Origin: Cyathus striatus
Lineage: Eukaryota; Basidiomycota; Agaricomycetes; Agaricales; Nidulariaceae
NCBI GenBank assembly: GCA_025738555.1
Contig: JAOVFP010000005.1
Location: 1,426,001-1,490,000, forward strand
Length of the DNA stretch: 64,000 bases
Reading direction: 5' to 3'
Made by a program: the position numbers and the translations under genes. Under the pieces are notes generated by a model, which was not told where the DNA came from, did not search any database, and was given only the letters and a program-made list of their open reading frames with translations. Below, in pieces: positions 10,800 through 23,544 of this stretch; within the stretch, counting starts at the first letter, position 1, and every line of letters starts with the position of its first letter.

Positions 10800-13500
10800 C
10801 ATGATTGACTTCATCACTATCTTTCTAAACTACAATCTAAAATTGGTCCTTGGTATATTTAATCATATACATAACATTCTAAGGCGCTAGAAAATGTACA
10901 ATATATCTTCTCGGTGTTCAGAAAATTTCCCACGCACAGACAGCGCTAGTAAACATCTCAATTGGAGTATTATCAGGTAGTGATAATATCAAGGCATTCA
11001 ACTTTTGTATGAGATACGTCTAAATGTTGTGCAATGGACACAAAATATATATTTTAAGAAATCATAACAACCCATCAAAACATACCCCGATTTGGGTCGA
11101 CCCCAGCACTCTATGCCATCCCGTTATATTTTTACGACATCTGATTTAATTCTAAAATCAATCCTTGGTATATTTAATCATGTAAGTTGTATCCTGATGT
11201 GCTAGCAAATGCGCAATATATCTGCACTGTTCCCAGAAATATTCCCACACGCAGACAGTGCCAGTAAGCATCTCAATTGGAATATTATCAGGTAGTGATA
11301 ATATCATGGCATTTAACATCTGTATAAGACATGTCTAAATGTTGTGGAATGGACGCAACATTGCGTGCATCTATTTTAAGAAACATATCAACCCATCAAA
11401 ACATACTCGATTTGGGTAGATCTCATTACTCTATGCCATCTTGTTTAATATTCACAACATTCGTTCACAATTATATCTGGTCGTGATAGTTACATGAGAT
11501 CAATTCATTGTCGACGTGGTTTAACGTCGTGAAATCATCACAACATTGTGTGCATCTGTTTAAGGAAACGTACCATCCCATCAAAACATACCTAATTTGG
11601 GTAGATCCCATCACTCTATACCATCTCACTGAATTTCCACGACATCCAACGTATTGTACAAACTATTCTGCGTCTTCCCATTCATAAACGATTTAATTTT
11701 GAAGCGCTAACATTGTTTCGGTGGAGTGAGCCTGTGTGCGCATAAATTCCCATGCTTGGACCGTGCTAGCTAACATCTCCATTGTAATATTATCAGGTAA
11801 TGATAATATCACGACATTCAACATCTGTATAAGACACGTCTAAATGATGTGAAATGGACACAACATTGCATGTATCTATTTTAAGAAATCATAACAACCC
11901 ATCAAAACATACCCGATTTGGGTAGATCCCATCACTCTTTGCCATCTCGTTATATTTCTATGACATCTGATTTAATTCTAAAATCAATCCTCGGTACATT
12001 TAATCAAGTACGTACCATTCTGAGGCGCTAGCAAATGCACAACATATCTGCACTGTTCCCAGAAACATTCCCACGCACAGACAGTGCTAGTAAACATCTC
12101 AATTGGAATACTATCAGGTAGTGATAATATCACTGCATTCAACATCTGTATAAGACATGTCTAAATGTCGTGGAATGGACACAACATTGTGAGTATTTAT
12201 TTTAAGAAAATATAACAACCCATCAAAACATACCTGATTTGGGTAGATTCCATCACTCTTTGCCATCTTGTTTAATATCCACGACATTCGTTTGCAATTA
12301 TACTAGGTTGTGATAGTTACACAAGATCAATTCATTGTCGAAGCGGCATAACGTCGTGAGATCATCACAACATTGAGTGCATCTATTTTAAGAAGCATAT
12401 CAACATATCCGATTTGGGTAGATCCCATCACTCTAAGCATCCCGTTATATTTCTACGACATCCGATTTAATTCTAAAAAGCAATCCTTGATATATATAAT
12501 CAGGTATGTACCATCCTAAGGCGCTAGCTAATGTACAATATATCTAGGCTGTGTCCAGAAAAATTCCCACGCGCAGACAGTGCTAGTGAACATCTCAATT
12601 GGAATACTATCAGGTAGTGGTAATATCACAGCATTAAACATCTGTATAAGACACATATAAATGTTGTGGAATGGCCGCAACATTGCGTGTATCAACTTTA
12701 AGAAATCATAACAACCCATCAAAACATACCCGATTTGGATCGATCCCATCACTCTATGCCATCCTGTTATATTTCTACGACATCCGATTTAATTCTAAAA
12801 TCAATCCTTGGTATATCTAATCGTATATGTACCATTCTAAAGCGCTAGCAAATGTACAATATATCTTCTCTGTGTCTAGAAAAATTCCCACGCATAGACA
12901 GTGCTAGTAAACATCTCAATTGGAATATTATCAGGTAGCGATAATATCACGGCATTCAATATCTGTATGAGACGAGTCTAAATGATGTGGAATGGATACA
13001 ACATTGCGTGTATCTATTTTAAGAAAACCCAACAACCCATCAAAACATACCCTATTTGGGTAGTTCCCGTCGCTCTATGCCATCTCGTTTAATATCCACG
13101 ACATTCGTTCGCAATTATATTAGGTCATGATAGTTTCATGAGATCAATTCATTGCCGACGCGGCTTAACGTTGTGAAATCATCACAACATTGTGTGCATC
13201 TATTATAAGGAAACATACCATCCCATCAAAACACACCCAATTTGGGGTGGCTCATCACTCTTCCCCATCTTGTATTATTTCGCTATCTCGTTTTATTTAC
13301 ACTACATCTAACCCATTTCTATGAACTATCTTGGGAGTTTGAGATCATGATCATACCACTCTAAAGCGCTAACTAAGGTACAGTACATCTTAACGATGTC
13401 CAGCAACATTCCCACACTCGTCCCTGTCATGTCGAGTCCTTAATTGCAACATTATTAGGTAGTGGTATTTACACGACTTCAAATTACCGCTTAAAACACT
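10800..13500. repeat. Satellite array with A-A-B higher-order units
   Basis: The anchor CAGGTAGTGATAATATCA or a close variant occurs at about 10,974, 11,289, 11,794, 12,115, 12,611 and 12,932. Spacings alternate near 320 and 500, giving a higher-order period of about 820 bp: two A units (about 320 bp) then one B unit (about 180 bp, with CGACATTCGTTCGCAATTAT) repeated three times, followed by a decayed A unit near 13,450. Most units share CCCATCAAAACATACC and GGGTAGATCCCATCACTCT. No reading frame is conserved between copies. Confidence 0.85.
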
Positions 13501-13957
13501 ACTAAACGTCGTGGAATTAGCACACCATTTCACGCATCCATTTAAAGAAAGTATTCCAACATTCCCACCATTGTAACGTGATTAGATGACTTCAACGTTT
13601 TGGAGTAAATGTCTTTTCGCCCACTCATAAGTCACTACCCAGCAGACCTGTCGGGAAGCACCTGGCAGTAATTCTAACCCATTTATGTGATTTCAACAAT
13701 GTGTGTATAGTTCGTTTATTACGTTTCACGTTATTGGGTTGTATATACTATGTACAGTATCCTTTTAGAGTATACAAAATTGTTATAAAATTAGGTTTTG
13801 TAGCGTATCCAACAATTTTAACTTCCCATGAATCTTCTCCGCTGCATAAAAACTTGACTGGTAGATGCGGTTACAGCTGCAAATCATACAAATTCCACAG
13901 ACGTTCTCGACGTTTGTAACGGTACCAATCTTTGCATTTTTCATTGCCTATTTCAAC
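13501..13957. other. Boundary region, no gene seen
   Basis: This covers the edge of the satellite and the leader of the next putative gene. Nothing further is identified. Confidence 0.3.
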
Positions 13958-14763
13958 ATGAACGCGATTTCACTGATCGCATTTTCGCTTCCCGCGATCG
14001 TTTTTGCAATATCCGATTCTCAACAGGAGGGGACAGCTACTGCTGCTAATTACTTATATTCCAATAGTGTTTTCGACTTTTTAAACGGTACATATTTTTG
14101 TGGTCTACAATTGTTTACATCAATATGAATGTGGTTTACAACAAAACATATTTTTGCTTCCCGCGATCATTTCTTCAATGCCCGACTGCTAGTTGGAGGC
14201 CGTTGTTCTAGCTGTGAGTCGCTCATACTACAGTTACCGTTTCGACGATCGCAATGGTATGTTTTTTAGCTATCTTATGATGACTATATTAACAACATGT
14301 TCACGCGATGATTCTTAACCCTTTACCATTACTTTCGCCAACCAGAACGTCAATAGTAAGTGTTTTACTACATTTTTCTTCCATTTCTTTAGTCTCTTTT
14401 AGATGTTTTTCATTACCAGAGCTGTGGCAGGCCGCATTAAAGATGTTTCAAAGGAGTATGCCGCGAAATGTGTCAAGTCGGTCGTAGAAAGTGAATCAAC
14501 ATATATTTCGTCCGATGTAGTAAAATGGGTCGTCGTGTATGTTTTTTTTCGTTTGTTTTCTGTTCTTTCGACTGATATATATTAATAGGTCCGATATGCA
14601 TCACAGTAAAATGGACAGTAATCCGCATTTTACGGTCCGAGGTTTGGGAAGTGATGGGATAGGATTGCAGACGTTACATGTCTATAATCCGTTCAAATTT
14701 TGGTCCTATCCCGGGGGGAAGACTGTTAATGCAGCTGATATGATCAATATTGGTGCTAAGTAG
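13958..14763 (+). CDS. Putative small secreted protein, exon structure unresolved
   Basis: The first exon starts at 13,958 with MNAISLIAFSLPAIVFA, which has the length, hydrophobic core and Ala-X-Ala-like end of a signal peptide, followed by ISDSQQEGTATAANYLY. Later open segments look coding: 14,403-14,535 (VSKEYAAKCVKSVVESEST) and, after a GTATGT...TTAATAG intron, about 14,590-14,763 (MHHSKMDSNPHFTVRGLG, then HVYNPFKFWSYPGGK and a stop at 14,763). I could not join all exons in one phase, so the gene may be decayed or have an exon I missed near 14,190-14,260. No homologue is recognised. Confidence 0.35.
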
Positions 14764-15037
14764 TTATATATAATATCTACACTACACTACTATACCCTAT
14801 TTCTTGATACCAATTTGTATTCTTTTTTGGCGCATTTGTATCCATCGTTTTTTGGCGATATTCGTATGGGCGTCCTACATATTCTACACCCTACGTATTC
14901 TACACCGATCGCCCTGACGGCTTCTATATTCGGAAACGGATATTCCCAATCTGGGTAGTCCCTAAGCTTTGGTAAAGATTAATATTTCACATGATCCTGT
15001 TCTACTGTACCTAATCTAAGCAAATACGGTGCCTAAT

Positions 15038-18000
15038 CTACATGAATACGGTACCCCTGTGACCCTGCATTCGGTACCACTGTGGAACATTATTCCACAT
15101 GGCCGCTATCTGGTCCAGTGGAAACACTGGATGCGCGCCAGTTACCATGAAGAAAGGTGAGCAGCCCCAACGCTTCCTTATAGTAATTCGGTCCGCCCAT
15201 AGTACGTGATGTAAAAACCAATACCACTTTGACAAGTCTGGTTCCGTACATTTGACAAGCATCTGTCTCAAATCCCAGTGCGGACGTTCTATTATCCCAT
15301 TCGCACATGAATTGTAAGCAGAGATAGTGATCGTTGGTACGTTATACTTCGCCATCAACCACTCGCAAGCCCGAATAAAAGGCCTGCCATTATCCGTGAC
15401 TATGCGTTGTATACACCCCCAACGGCACAAGATATCCTCAAAGAGCCATTGAGCAATGGTCTTTGCCATTTCATTTCGAACTGTGCGTGCTTCTGCCCAT
15501 GATGATAGTGCACATCGCCCGTGTACGATATATTTACACTGATTGGAGATGTCCATGTGCACCGTGTCAGCATGCAACACTTGAAATATCGATGGTGTCT
15601 CAGTGACCGACGGTGGAGATTCGAACAAACTCCTCTGTTGTTTCTGGCAAACGTGACAAGTTGACACATACCACTGAACATCCATTTCCATTTGCAGCCA
15701 CCAAAATCTCAAATTAAGCAAACAGTGTGTTGCGTAGATTCCTCTATGACCCAACGCATCATGGCCTGCACGCATCATGTACATACGTTGCTCCTGATGC
15801 ACTACCAGCCTGGGTAGTGCTTCTCCATCTTTAAAATATAGTTTATCATTTTCTAGCACGAATTGTCCTGCAAATTTACGAAAGCGTTTATAATCGCGCT
15901 TATCCATCTTCTCCAGCCGTATCCCATCATTCCTCAAGTACTCCTCTACTGCAGCCACACGCTTATCCATTAGATTCCCAAAAGCTGTCCGTATCTCTGT
16001 AGAGTAGGTTTCACTTTTGGTAGGATCATATTTGAGTACAGTATTTGGTAAGACCGTGGCATTTACGAATTGTTGCAGAAACGTGCATTGTGAACTACTA
16101 CATTCAGGTGACTGTATGGCATTGAGGCGCAACTGATTCTCTCTTTCTGTAGCTGACAACGTGTCCTCAAGGTCATCCACAAAATCTTCTATACTTTCTG
16201 CTACACAGTTGATATAGCCAGTGCGTGTATCGATTTCGTCTACGAATGTTTCTAAATCCAAAGGGTCTGGATCATAAGGAGAGTCTTTGATCAACTCGTA
16301 GGGTTGTTCGTCATCTTCCGACTCATCATTGAAGGACCATTCTGTGCAATCCCCTTCATAAGTCTTGCGTCTAGAAAGTCCATCAGGTCCGAACGTTTTA
16401 CCTGCTTTATGTACAAGTGTGAAGAAGAAATTGGTACGGATATAATCCACCCAGCGGTTGATGGTCGCATTGGGCATCCTTCCAGGATTGTTTAACATCC
16501 CAAATAGGTACTTAGCATCCATTTCTACCACCAGGTTTCTACATCCCTGTAACAGGTATCTTTCTTCTTCCAGTACCATTCGACAGCCCAGCAATTCGCG
16601 CTTAGGTTGGGAGTACGTTGATTGACACCGAGATAGCGCTTTCAACCCAAACTTAACATAGTAGATCTTGGAGGGATCTATTTCATCTCATTGATAGATC
16701 AACCATCCTGCTGCAATATATGAAGTGTCGATAGCCACTACCAAAGGTTGACTTCCACCATACACGGGGTTCCTGATCGGCAAATTGTTCTTTAATGCCT
16801 CTTTAAGCGCTTTTTGTGACGCTTTTTCTTCTGGACCCCATTTAAATAACGTGTCTTTCTTGAGTAGTTCATATAATGGTGCTGCAAGATCTATGAATTT
16901 AGGAATATTCAAGCGTCCTTGGACAACGGTCCCAAGGAAAGCTCTTACATCACTGAAGTTGGTACAATCACCCCAATTGAGCACATCTTTAATGCAATTG
17001 TGTGTATGGCGTCGACCCTCATAGGATACCCGGTGTCCAACAACTATAAACTCGTCTGTGCAAACTATGGACTTCTTTCCTGAAAAGGTACCGTTAACGT
17101 ACTTCATATGCTGTAGCACTCTATTGACTCCTTGGAAGTATTCCCAGATGAACCTGCGAATATTGGAATTCTCTGGAATAGTCTCATAATTTCCGTTTGG
17201 CAGTTCATACCTTGTTGCTGGTCCTCACATGGGTACATCATCAATGTAAGGCTTCGTGAACTCGGGGATTTCGTCGCGCAGGATGTAGGTGACATCATCA
17301 TGAAAGATTGCTACAGAATTAGTCCATCCCATAGGTAATGTTACTAAACGTAAAGCACCATAGGGCGTCTGGAACGTTGTAAGATTCCGGGATCTTTCAT
17401 CCAACCTTCGCTCGTCATATCCTACATACAAGTCGAATATCCCACCGCAAGCGCGTCCCGCGAAGTGATTGGCCAGTTCCTCAGTTGCGGGTGGCAATCC
17501 TGAATGAGCAATCGTAACTTTATTCAATGGTTCCAGACTATGAACAAGTCGTAGACTTTTCCCATCTTTCTTTATCACGCAAAACCATTTTGATCTATAT
17601 GACGAATTGGAAGGTTCATATATACCGCCATCGATTTTTGCCTTAATGATCTGACACACTTCATCATAGATTGCACACGGAATTGGGATATTGCCTTCTA
17701 CCCAAGGTACATGTGGAATAGTAGGTATCTGGACCGGTGGAAAGTATTCCTCCTTAAATGAACCCTTCTCCGACTCTTCCCAAGTGAATGCTTTATCATG
17801 TGCACCCAAGGTCCAGTGCATCAGCTTTCACTCTTCAGGCCACAGGAAACCTTCCGGATGTTGCTTGTTGATATATTCCTTACGTGCCTGAGTGTATCGG
17901 CCCGTTGGAGTATATACCGGTGGATTTGTAGGGAGCATTGGTAGTTCCGCCAGCAGATCACCTTTGATTTCGTGCTTAATATAAAATTCTTCCGGTACAT

Positions 18001-18349
18001 CCCCTAATACCGGCTTGGTTTTCTGTGCTACGGGTTTATACTTTCGTCCTGCAAAACTCTCAAATGTAGGGACTGGATCCTGTCCAGGATTTGCGTCAGC
18101 CGCCATGAAGTATTGAGTGGTCGAGCCTAAACCTATTGCGTGGTTTTTGGCAATTATCGATGCCACCTCTTCCTTGATCTCCACGTTCTGGATAGTATCA
18201 TCCTTGGCCATAGCAAGGAGATACGCATACGATATTTCTTCTTTTTCTAATGTTTTTCCTTTTTCTTGTTGGTAATATCCCCCAATGGTTACATGGCCAT
18301 TCTCGTCACAATCAAATCTTACTGCTAACTCTCCTTGATCTCCTATCAA
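15038..18349 (-). pseudogene. Pol (RT-RNase H-integrase) of Gypsy-2
   Basis: One frame is broken by three TGA codons (near 17,825, 17,222 and 16,685), each in a context where Arg CGA fits. RT: SKWFCVIKKDGKSLRLVHS, TTFQTPYGALRLVTLPMG and the catalytic PYIDDVPM (YxDD). RNase H includes QPLVVAIDTSYIAAGWLIYQ and VVEMDAKYLFG. Integrase keeps the zinc-binding CHVCQKQ, the first Asp in LHADTVHMD, the second in IVTDNGRPFIRA and the Glu in NGIIERPHWDLRQ, so the catalytic triad is intact. The C-terminus stops abruptly after a degenerate stretch (WYRMQGHRGTVFM), consistent with truncation. Confidence 0.8.
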
Positions 18350-19551
18350 TTCATTGAATAGTGAAAATTTTGTTCTTCCTCAGCAGGCTTTGTAGGTGCC
18401 TTACCTCGAGGATGTGTGGGAATTACCATCCGCGTACCCGAGACTGGCGCAGTAATGGTGATTAGCTGGCCTCCTACTCGGTCGTTCTGGATATTACTCA
18501 CAGTTAACACATCAAAGGGTCTTCCCAGCAGTACCTGATAAGGAGGGTTTCGCAGAATATAGACTTGTAGATATATAACGATCTCTCCTAGCCGGAATGG
18601 TACGTCTTTTGCAAGTCCACAAGTAGATTCCATGCCCCCATTAGCACCCTGCATATTAATTTTCAAATCTGGATCCCAGGCTAATCCACACTTCTCCGCT
18701 ATCTCCTGACTCATGGATACTATCTGTGACCCGCTATCTAGCAAGCATTCTGGTACTTCAATACCATATATGGTGCCAGAAATCGCGCGTAATGATTCTG
18801 CACTGCGTGCTGGTATGAATCGACATAGGTCTGATGCCTCAAGTGTAGCTACATATTGCGTTACGGGGTCAGATATTCTCCAGCTGCCTTTTACTCGCAC
18901 TCCTCGGTTGTCGAATCCACTCTTAAGCTTTTTCTTGGGAGCAGGTAGGTCACTGTCCTGGATGGCAACCCAGCTTTCATTCAACTTCCATGGTCCTGGT
19001 GCATCCTTGTCCTCTACTTATTCCATCTCTACTGTGTTTCTTGGTATTCCAGTTTTACCAGATGTAGAGACTTCCGTTGGTTGACGCTTAGTAGTTAAGT
19101 GCGTATGGAGGTCAGCTCTCATGCTAGGCGCCAAAGCTAACAATTCCTTTTGTGAAATCGTTACCGGGATATCTAAAAGTCGCTCCACAACTTTTCCGGG
19201 TCGCACACTAGTCTCTACAGCAGCTTGACGCATGTAGGATGACGACTTTTTGGGAAGCTCACTTGCCGGAATGGGCATGTGCGCGGGTATCAGTTGTAAC
19301 AGTGTTACATTTTGGTATGGAAATTCGGGAACCTCTAGGTCAGAAAACTCTTTTTGTACTTTATTATTTTCTACTGTTGTATGGATTTTATCATTTTTCG
19401 TTCTTTTTAATATACTTACTGGGGAACGCGCTTGATCTTCTTCAGAATCTATATCTGCCTCGGACCCTGCTTGTTCCCTTATTATCTCCGTTTCCTCTCT
19501 GAATTTAACTGCCTTATCTCTATGACGGTCCTCAGGTATATTAACAACCAC
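18346..19551 (-). pseudogene. Linker and aspartic protease of Gypsy-2
   Basis: Two open pieces in one frame (19,551-19,018 and 18,984-18,346) are separated by a single TAA where CAA would fit. The second has the retropepsin motif CLLDSGSQIVSMS (catalytic Asp-Ser-Gly) and QVLLGRPFDVLTV near its end, as in Gypsy proteases. It overlaps the start of the pol frame by a few bases with a frame change, which could be a natural frameshift site or an indel. Confidence 0.65.
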
Positions 19552-19599
19552 AGGCGGGGTCTTAATGACTTCAGGTCGCTTTGTATCCTTCTTCGAACC

Positions 19600-21374
19600 T
19601 TCTAGAAACCCGACGATTTACCAGAACGAGTTTGCACATTTTGTGTCAACTCCTCCACCAGCTGCGCTATCCTCTCATTTGATGCTTCTTGCTGTTCTCA
19701 TAGGGCTCCAACTTCTTGGGACAGGATAAGTACAGGATTGTCCACTGCTGTTTCTGTAGCTGCCGGATACGTTATTGACGGGTAGTATAAATTGGCCTTT
19801 GGAATCTCCGACTCTTTTCTAGCCAACATTTTATTTATGGTATCCTTGTAAGGGTACACGCCACGCTGCAAACGTTCATTTGTAGCGCGTAAAATAATAT
19901 TGCCGTTGACCTCGTGGATGATTCCATCATCAACGTCCTTCTGCTTTTCCTTGCAATTAACAAAATTGTCATTGCACTTCCCACAATGGAAACAACCCCT
20001 GCCTACTGGCGATGGATACGAGCTGCTAGCATTGCCATAAGATGAGTTTTGAAAGGTGGGTGGTGCCCAAGCTGGTGATCTAGCTACTGATGCATTAATC
20101 CTAGGATAGCTTTCAAACATGGATTTAATTTCCTGTTTGAAAGTCGTCATGCTCGCGGCCACCGCCTCCTGGACTTCCTTTTTGATGTCCACCTCTGGGG
20201 TTTCCACCTTTACAGGATGTCTAGGCACATCTGACCTTTTGAACCGATCCTTTTTTGACTTGCGCTTCCCGTTAGCCTTAGACTTAGTCGCCCTCCTTTC
20301 TTCTTCGTCTTCACTAGAGCTACTAGAAGAAGAATCTGAATCCTGACTTGACAGGTCCGACTCAGATTCTTGCACCAGGTGCTTTCGTCTAACCACTGCA
20401 TCACATTCCTTCAAGATAGTTTTGTAGGGGAATCTATCATCAGGGTCCTCTCCATCCTTCTCGGGTATCTGCTCTAGTTGTGACTCTAGTTTACGCCGGA
20501 ACCTGTGGTCCAAGGCGCTTTCCAAGAGCTGAACTATCGACACGTTCGAGATAATTTTGGCTTCTTCACATATCAAAGTGCCCATTTCAAACTCGCGTTT
20601 GAATGTTTTCCACTTTTTACGGTCCATGGGGGACAGCTTTGCATGCTGCTTAACTATCCTTTGCAACTTCGATAGATTTCCTACTTCTGCATCCTCATTG
20701 TACTCTTGTAGGACTCGTTTCTTGAACTTGTCCCAATCTTTTGCTTCTGCCTTCGCCTTGGCGAACGCTTTTACCATCTCCTGGACACAGCTGCATGTGA
20801 TTGTGCGAATTGCATATTGAATCCTGGCTGCGGCGTCATTATAGTTATAGATTTTAAACTGTTCCTCCAGACAGTCCAGCCAATATCGCACTTCACTGCT
20901 TTTTCCGTTCCACTTATTCGCATCCCTTGTATAAGGGTCTGGTATTTCCTTCGCCATTGTTTCCTGTGGTTCTGCTATAGTGGTATGTATGTGTATGGGT
21001 CCTGTTTCGACGATGGGTTCCATAACTAATTCAAGCATCTCGTTGACGGTGCCACTAGCGTTTTCAGAGAGATTCCAATTTACTAGGGCGGATACTAAAC
21101 ACTCGGCCTCACTATCTGACTCAGTATTATTCTCGACAATTGGTTCTTCAACAGGTGTTGGGGAAACTAATTGCTCAAGATTGTCACTGGTACTGGCAAG
21201 TGCGACTACAGGTATCTCTATCCGGCTTAGTTCAGTATCGCTTTCCTCAAACGCTCCTGGTACTTTTGGCTTCCGTGGTGTCTTAGTTCTCTTCACTGTT
21301 TCAAATTCCAATGCCTCTGATCCTGCTTTCAACGAGTTCTTAGTCCTTTGTGAAATATTGGCTCCTGAATGCAT
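19600..21374 (-). pseudogene. Gag of Gypsy-2
   Basis: The frame starts MHSGANISQRTKNSLKAG and runs 558 codons to a TGA at 19,698 (GALREQQ-type context, so CGA to TGA). It includes an acidic N-terminal third, the gag core (YWLDCLEEQFKIYNYNDAAA, later MVKAFAKAKAEAKDWDKFKK), an acidic/Ser stretch with SSSSSSSEDEEERR, a Lys-rich stretch (KRKSKKDRFKR) and a zinc-knuckle-like CFHCGKCNDNFVNC. In the usual CX2CX4HX4C pattern the His position is Asp here, so zinc binding may be lost. A one-base frame change follows near 19,620. Confidence 0.7.
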
Positions 21375-23445
21375 TTATCTAACGCACGTGCTAAGCTGGC
21401 TGCTCTATTGATCTCTATACTGCTATGCCTTCTTGGCGCTCTGACTGCTATATCTCTGCTATACTAAAGAACATCCTGTTCTTGTCTGATCTGGGGGAAA
21501 TGAGCTTATATTCTCGAAAACGCTTTACTTCGTATAACACGAGCAAGTCACCTCTACTAGATAATCGTTTATGTAAAACCCACACCAATTTCCACCTTTT
21601 ACTTCTAATATTCTGATTTCTCCCTCGCGGTGGGCTCCAGATAAAAGGGCAAAGAGGGTTACTAGGGAGTAATAGCTACGAAACTATGTAAAGGTCATCG
21701 CTTACTCTTGCTAACAATCAAGCAGGGGCGAGTCCGGGGGAATATCTTCAGAATACACAAGGTAATTCCGGGCAAGGGAGGGATGAACACACTATAATAT
21801 TCACTTGTAATCTATAATGCTTGTAATCACTAATAATAAACTAAGCTTCTTTGAGGTCCTGGGAGGGCTTAGATCACACTGGGTTTTTACACTCGGAAAT
21901 TAAATAGATTGTCACAAATACGCTAAATAGCACTGATAGCAGAAGGAATTGATACAGGATTGCTTGGTTCTACATGAGCAGGTTTGCGAGTCTTATATAC
22001 TACTGGAAAAGCAGAGTTCTTAGGTACTGTAAAGGTACTGTACAGGTATAGCAGATGTCTAGATAAGGTAATTAACTACGATGCTGGGCAGAGGGACGTG
22101 CGCGAAGGTCTGGATAGGAGAGCGTTGGACTTAGCTCTGCGAAAGGGGCAGGCGCACGTGATAAATAGAGACATGCTTATTGGCTGATGCGCGTGTTTAT
22201 ACACCCCATCGTGTCGCGGGCCTAAAGATAGAACCATCGGCAACCACGGCTTCGGGTATATGGTCCATTCGCTTCGATCGGTAGATCAGGGTGAGATCTC
22301 ATTCGCAAGATGCCGAGGACCGATCTGGGTTGAGTCCAGAGTAGCGGCAATGGCCGTTGGCGCTTGATGGGCGCCTTGACGCTGTCAGCTTCTTTGGGTA
22401 TCTTGCGCCGCCGGAACCATCCCATGACCTGGACGCGTCGCGTTACCGCGCGCTTATGGTGGATCAAGTGCCGTTGGGGTTCTATATACACGCTTTCCTG
22501 CTAATCCCTTACTATAATCACTATTGCTTTTAGATCTGTTTACTATGTCCTTAGTGGTGGTGACTATAAATAGCACGATCATTGGCAGTTCGGACCTCAC
22601 TCCAACGCTTAGATAATCCAATTGTGATCGCAAGTGAGTGATTTATATTATGTAGATATCGCAAAAATATGCTTATATACGTTGTACGTCCGTCAGGCAT
22701 ATCAGTGTCTAATGGCCTCGCGCATTCAGCATGCTTACATACTGATGCTCACGAGCACTCATATTTCACTCAATAAATGCTCATCGCTTTCAGCCTCGGA
22801 CGAAATTCAGGATCTTCTCGTACCGGAACTGCTACATAACCCACTCGTGGTCGAGACTCGAGAATTGAAATGAAATGAAAGGCACCATAATGCTCGAACT
22901 CCTCGAAGCATATCGTCGTCTTCCAATCACCCTCCATTAATAACTCACAAGCATGTTTCAATTTCAGTACTTTTCTATCTAGTATTGGATTCGGCCGCGT
23001 GCGTCTCAATTCTCAGATGCCAAGCTGCACTGTACCAATCCTACAAAGATCAATTTTTGAGGAGAAAGGTAATATAGAACATCATCATAGGACTTGGGTA
23101 ATGCAAGTCATAGGCACATCCTTACCTGTAACATCTATCCTGCAGAGCTGAATCATAGGACAAACCCAGTCTGAGTTACACCTCGAACTATGTTCGACAT
23201 AATAATAACTCAAGTAGTATTTCCTCTACAACGTGACTGGGAAGCCTCAGACAACTAGTTGCTGAAGTAACGCTCCTATCCTCGGGGTAATGTTAAAATC
23301 TTTTCAATCGAAATTCCGATGCACCCAATAAGAAATTGACAAGATCTTGCGGGTTACTCGACAAGGCTAATGAGAAGACAACATGCCTAGAATCAAGATG
23401 CATGCTGTACTCTACATTAAAAGAGTTAACTCACTGACTCATAAC
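21375..23445. repeat. Non-coding region with duplicated segments
   Basis: This may include the 5' LTR of Gypsy-2, but no partner copy is present to prove it; CTCGCGGTGGGCTCCA at 21,624-21,639 resembles a tRNA 3' end and could be a primer-binding site. Segment 22,700-22,927 is the CpG-containing copy of 25,016-25,242 (about 20 CpG against none). Segment 22,917-23,330 is a direct copy of 23,875-24,435. No gene is supported. Confidence 0.6.
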
Positions 23446-23544
23446 TCTTTGTTAGTATATCGGTTAGTACACACGCTTGTCATTCTTGATCCCATGGATC
23501 CAACTTGCATCGCGCGAAAGCTGGGTTCGACTCCCAGACAGAGA
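23446..23544 (+). tRNA. tRNA-Asp(GTC) with intron
   Basis: Acceptor arms TCTTTGT and ACAGAGA pair with one T-G wobble. The D-arm region reads TAGTATATCGGTTAGTAC. The anticodon arm starts CACGC with loop TTGTCA, anticodon GTC at 34-36. A roughly 27-nt intron follows position 37, as usual for nuclear tRNAs, and then the 3' anticodon strand GCGCG, which has one A-C mismatch. The T arm CTGGG-TTCGACT-CCCAG is perfect. The mismatch leaves open that this is a slightly decayed copy. Confidence 0.75.

Larger units (their letters stand above)
15038..21374 (-). mobile_element. Ty3/Gypsy retrotransposon, truncated and inactivated (Gypsy-2)
   Basis: Order on the minus strand is gag (21,374-19,600), linker and protease (19,551-18,346), reverse transcriptase, RNase H and integrase (18,349-15,038), the Ty3/Gypsy order. 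No matching LTR pair was found: the pol frame ends at 15,038 soon after the integrase core, with no chromodomain or 3' LTR before 14,763, so the 3' end is probably deleted. Nearly all premature stops are TGA or TAA where a CGA or CAA codon fits. Confidence 0.8.

Noticed and set aside
22222..22491. 89-codon minus frame with basic residues
   Set aside because: No motif, no splice context, and it lies in CpG-rich non-coding sequence.
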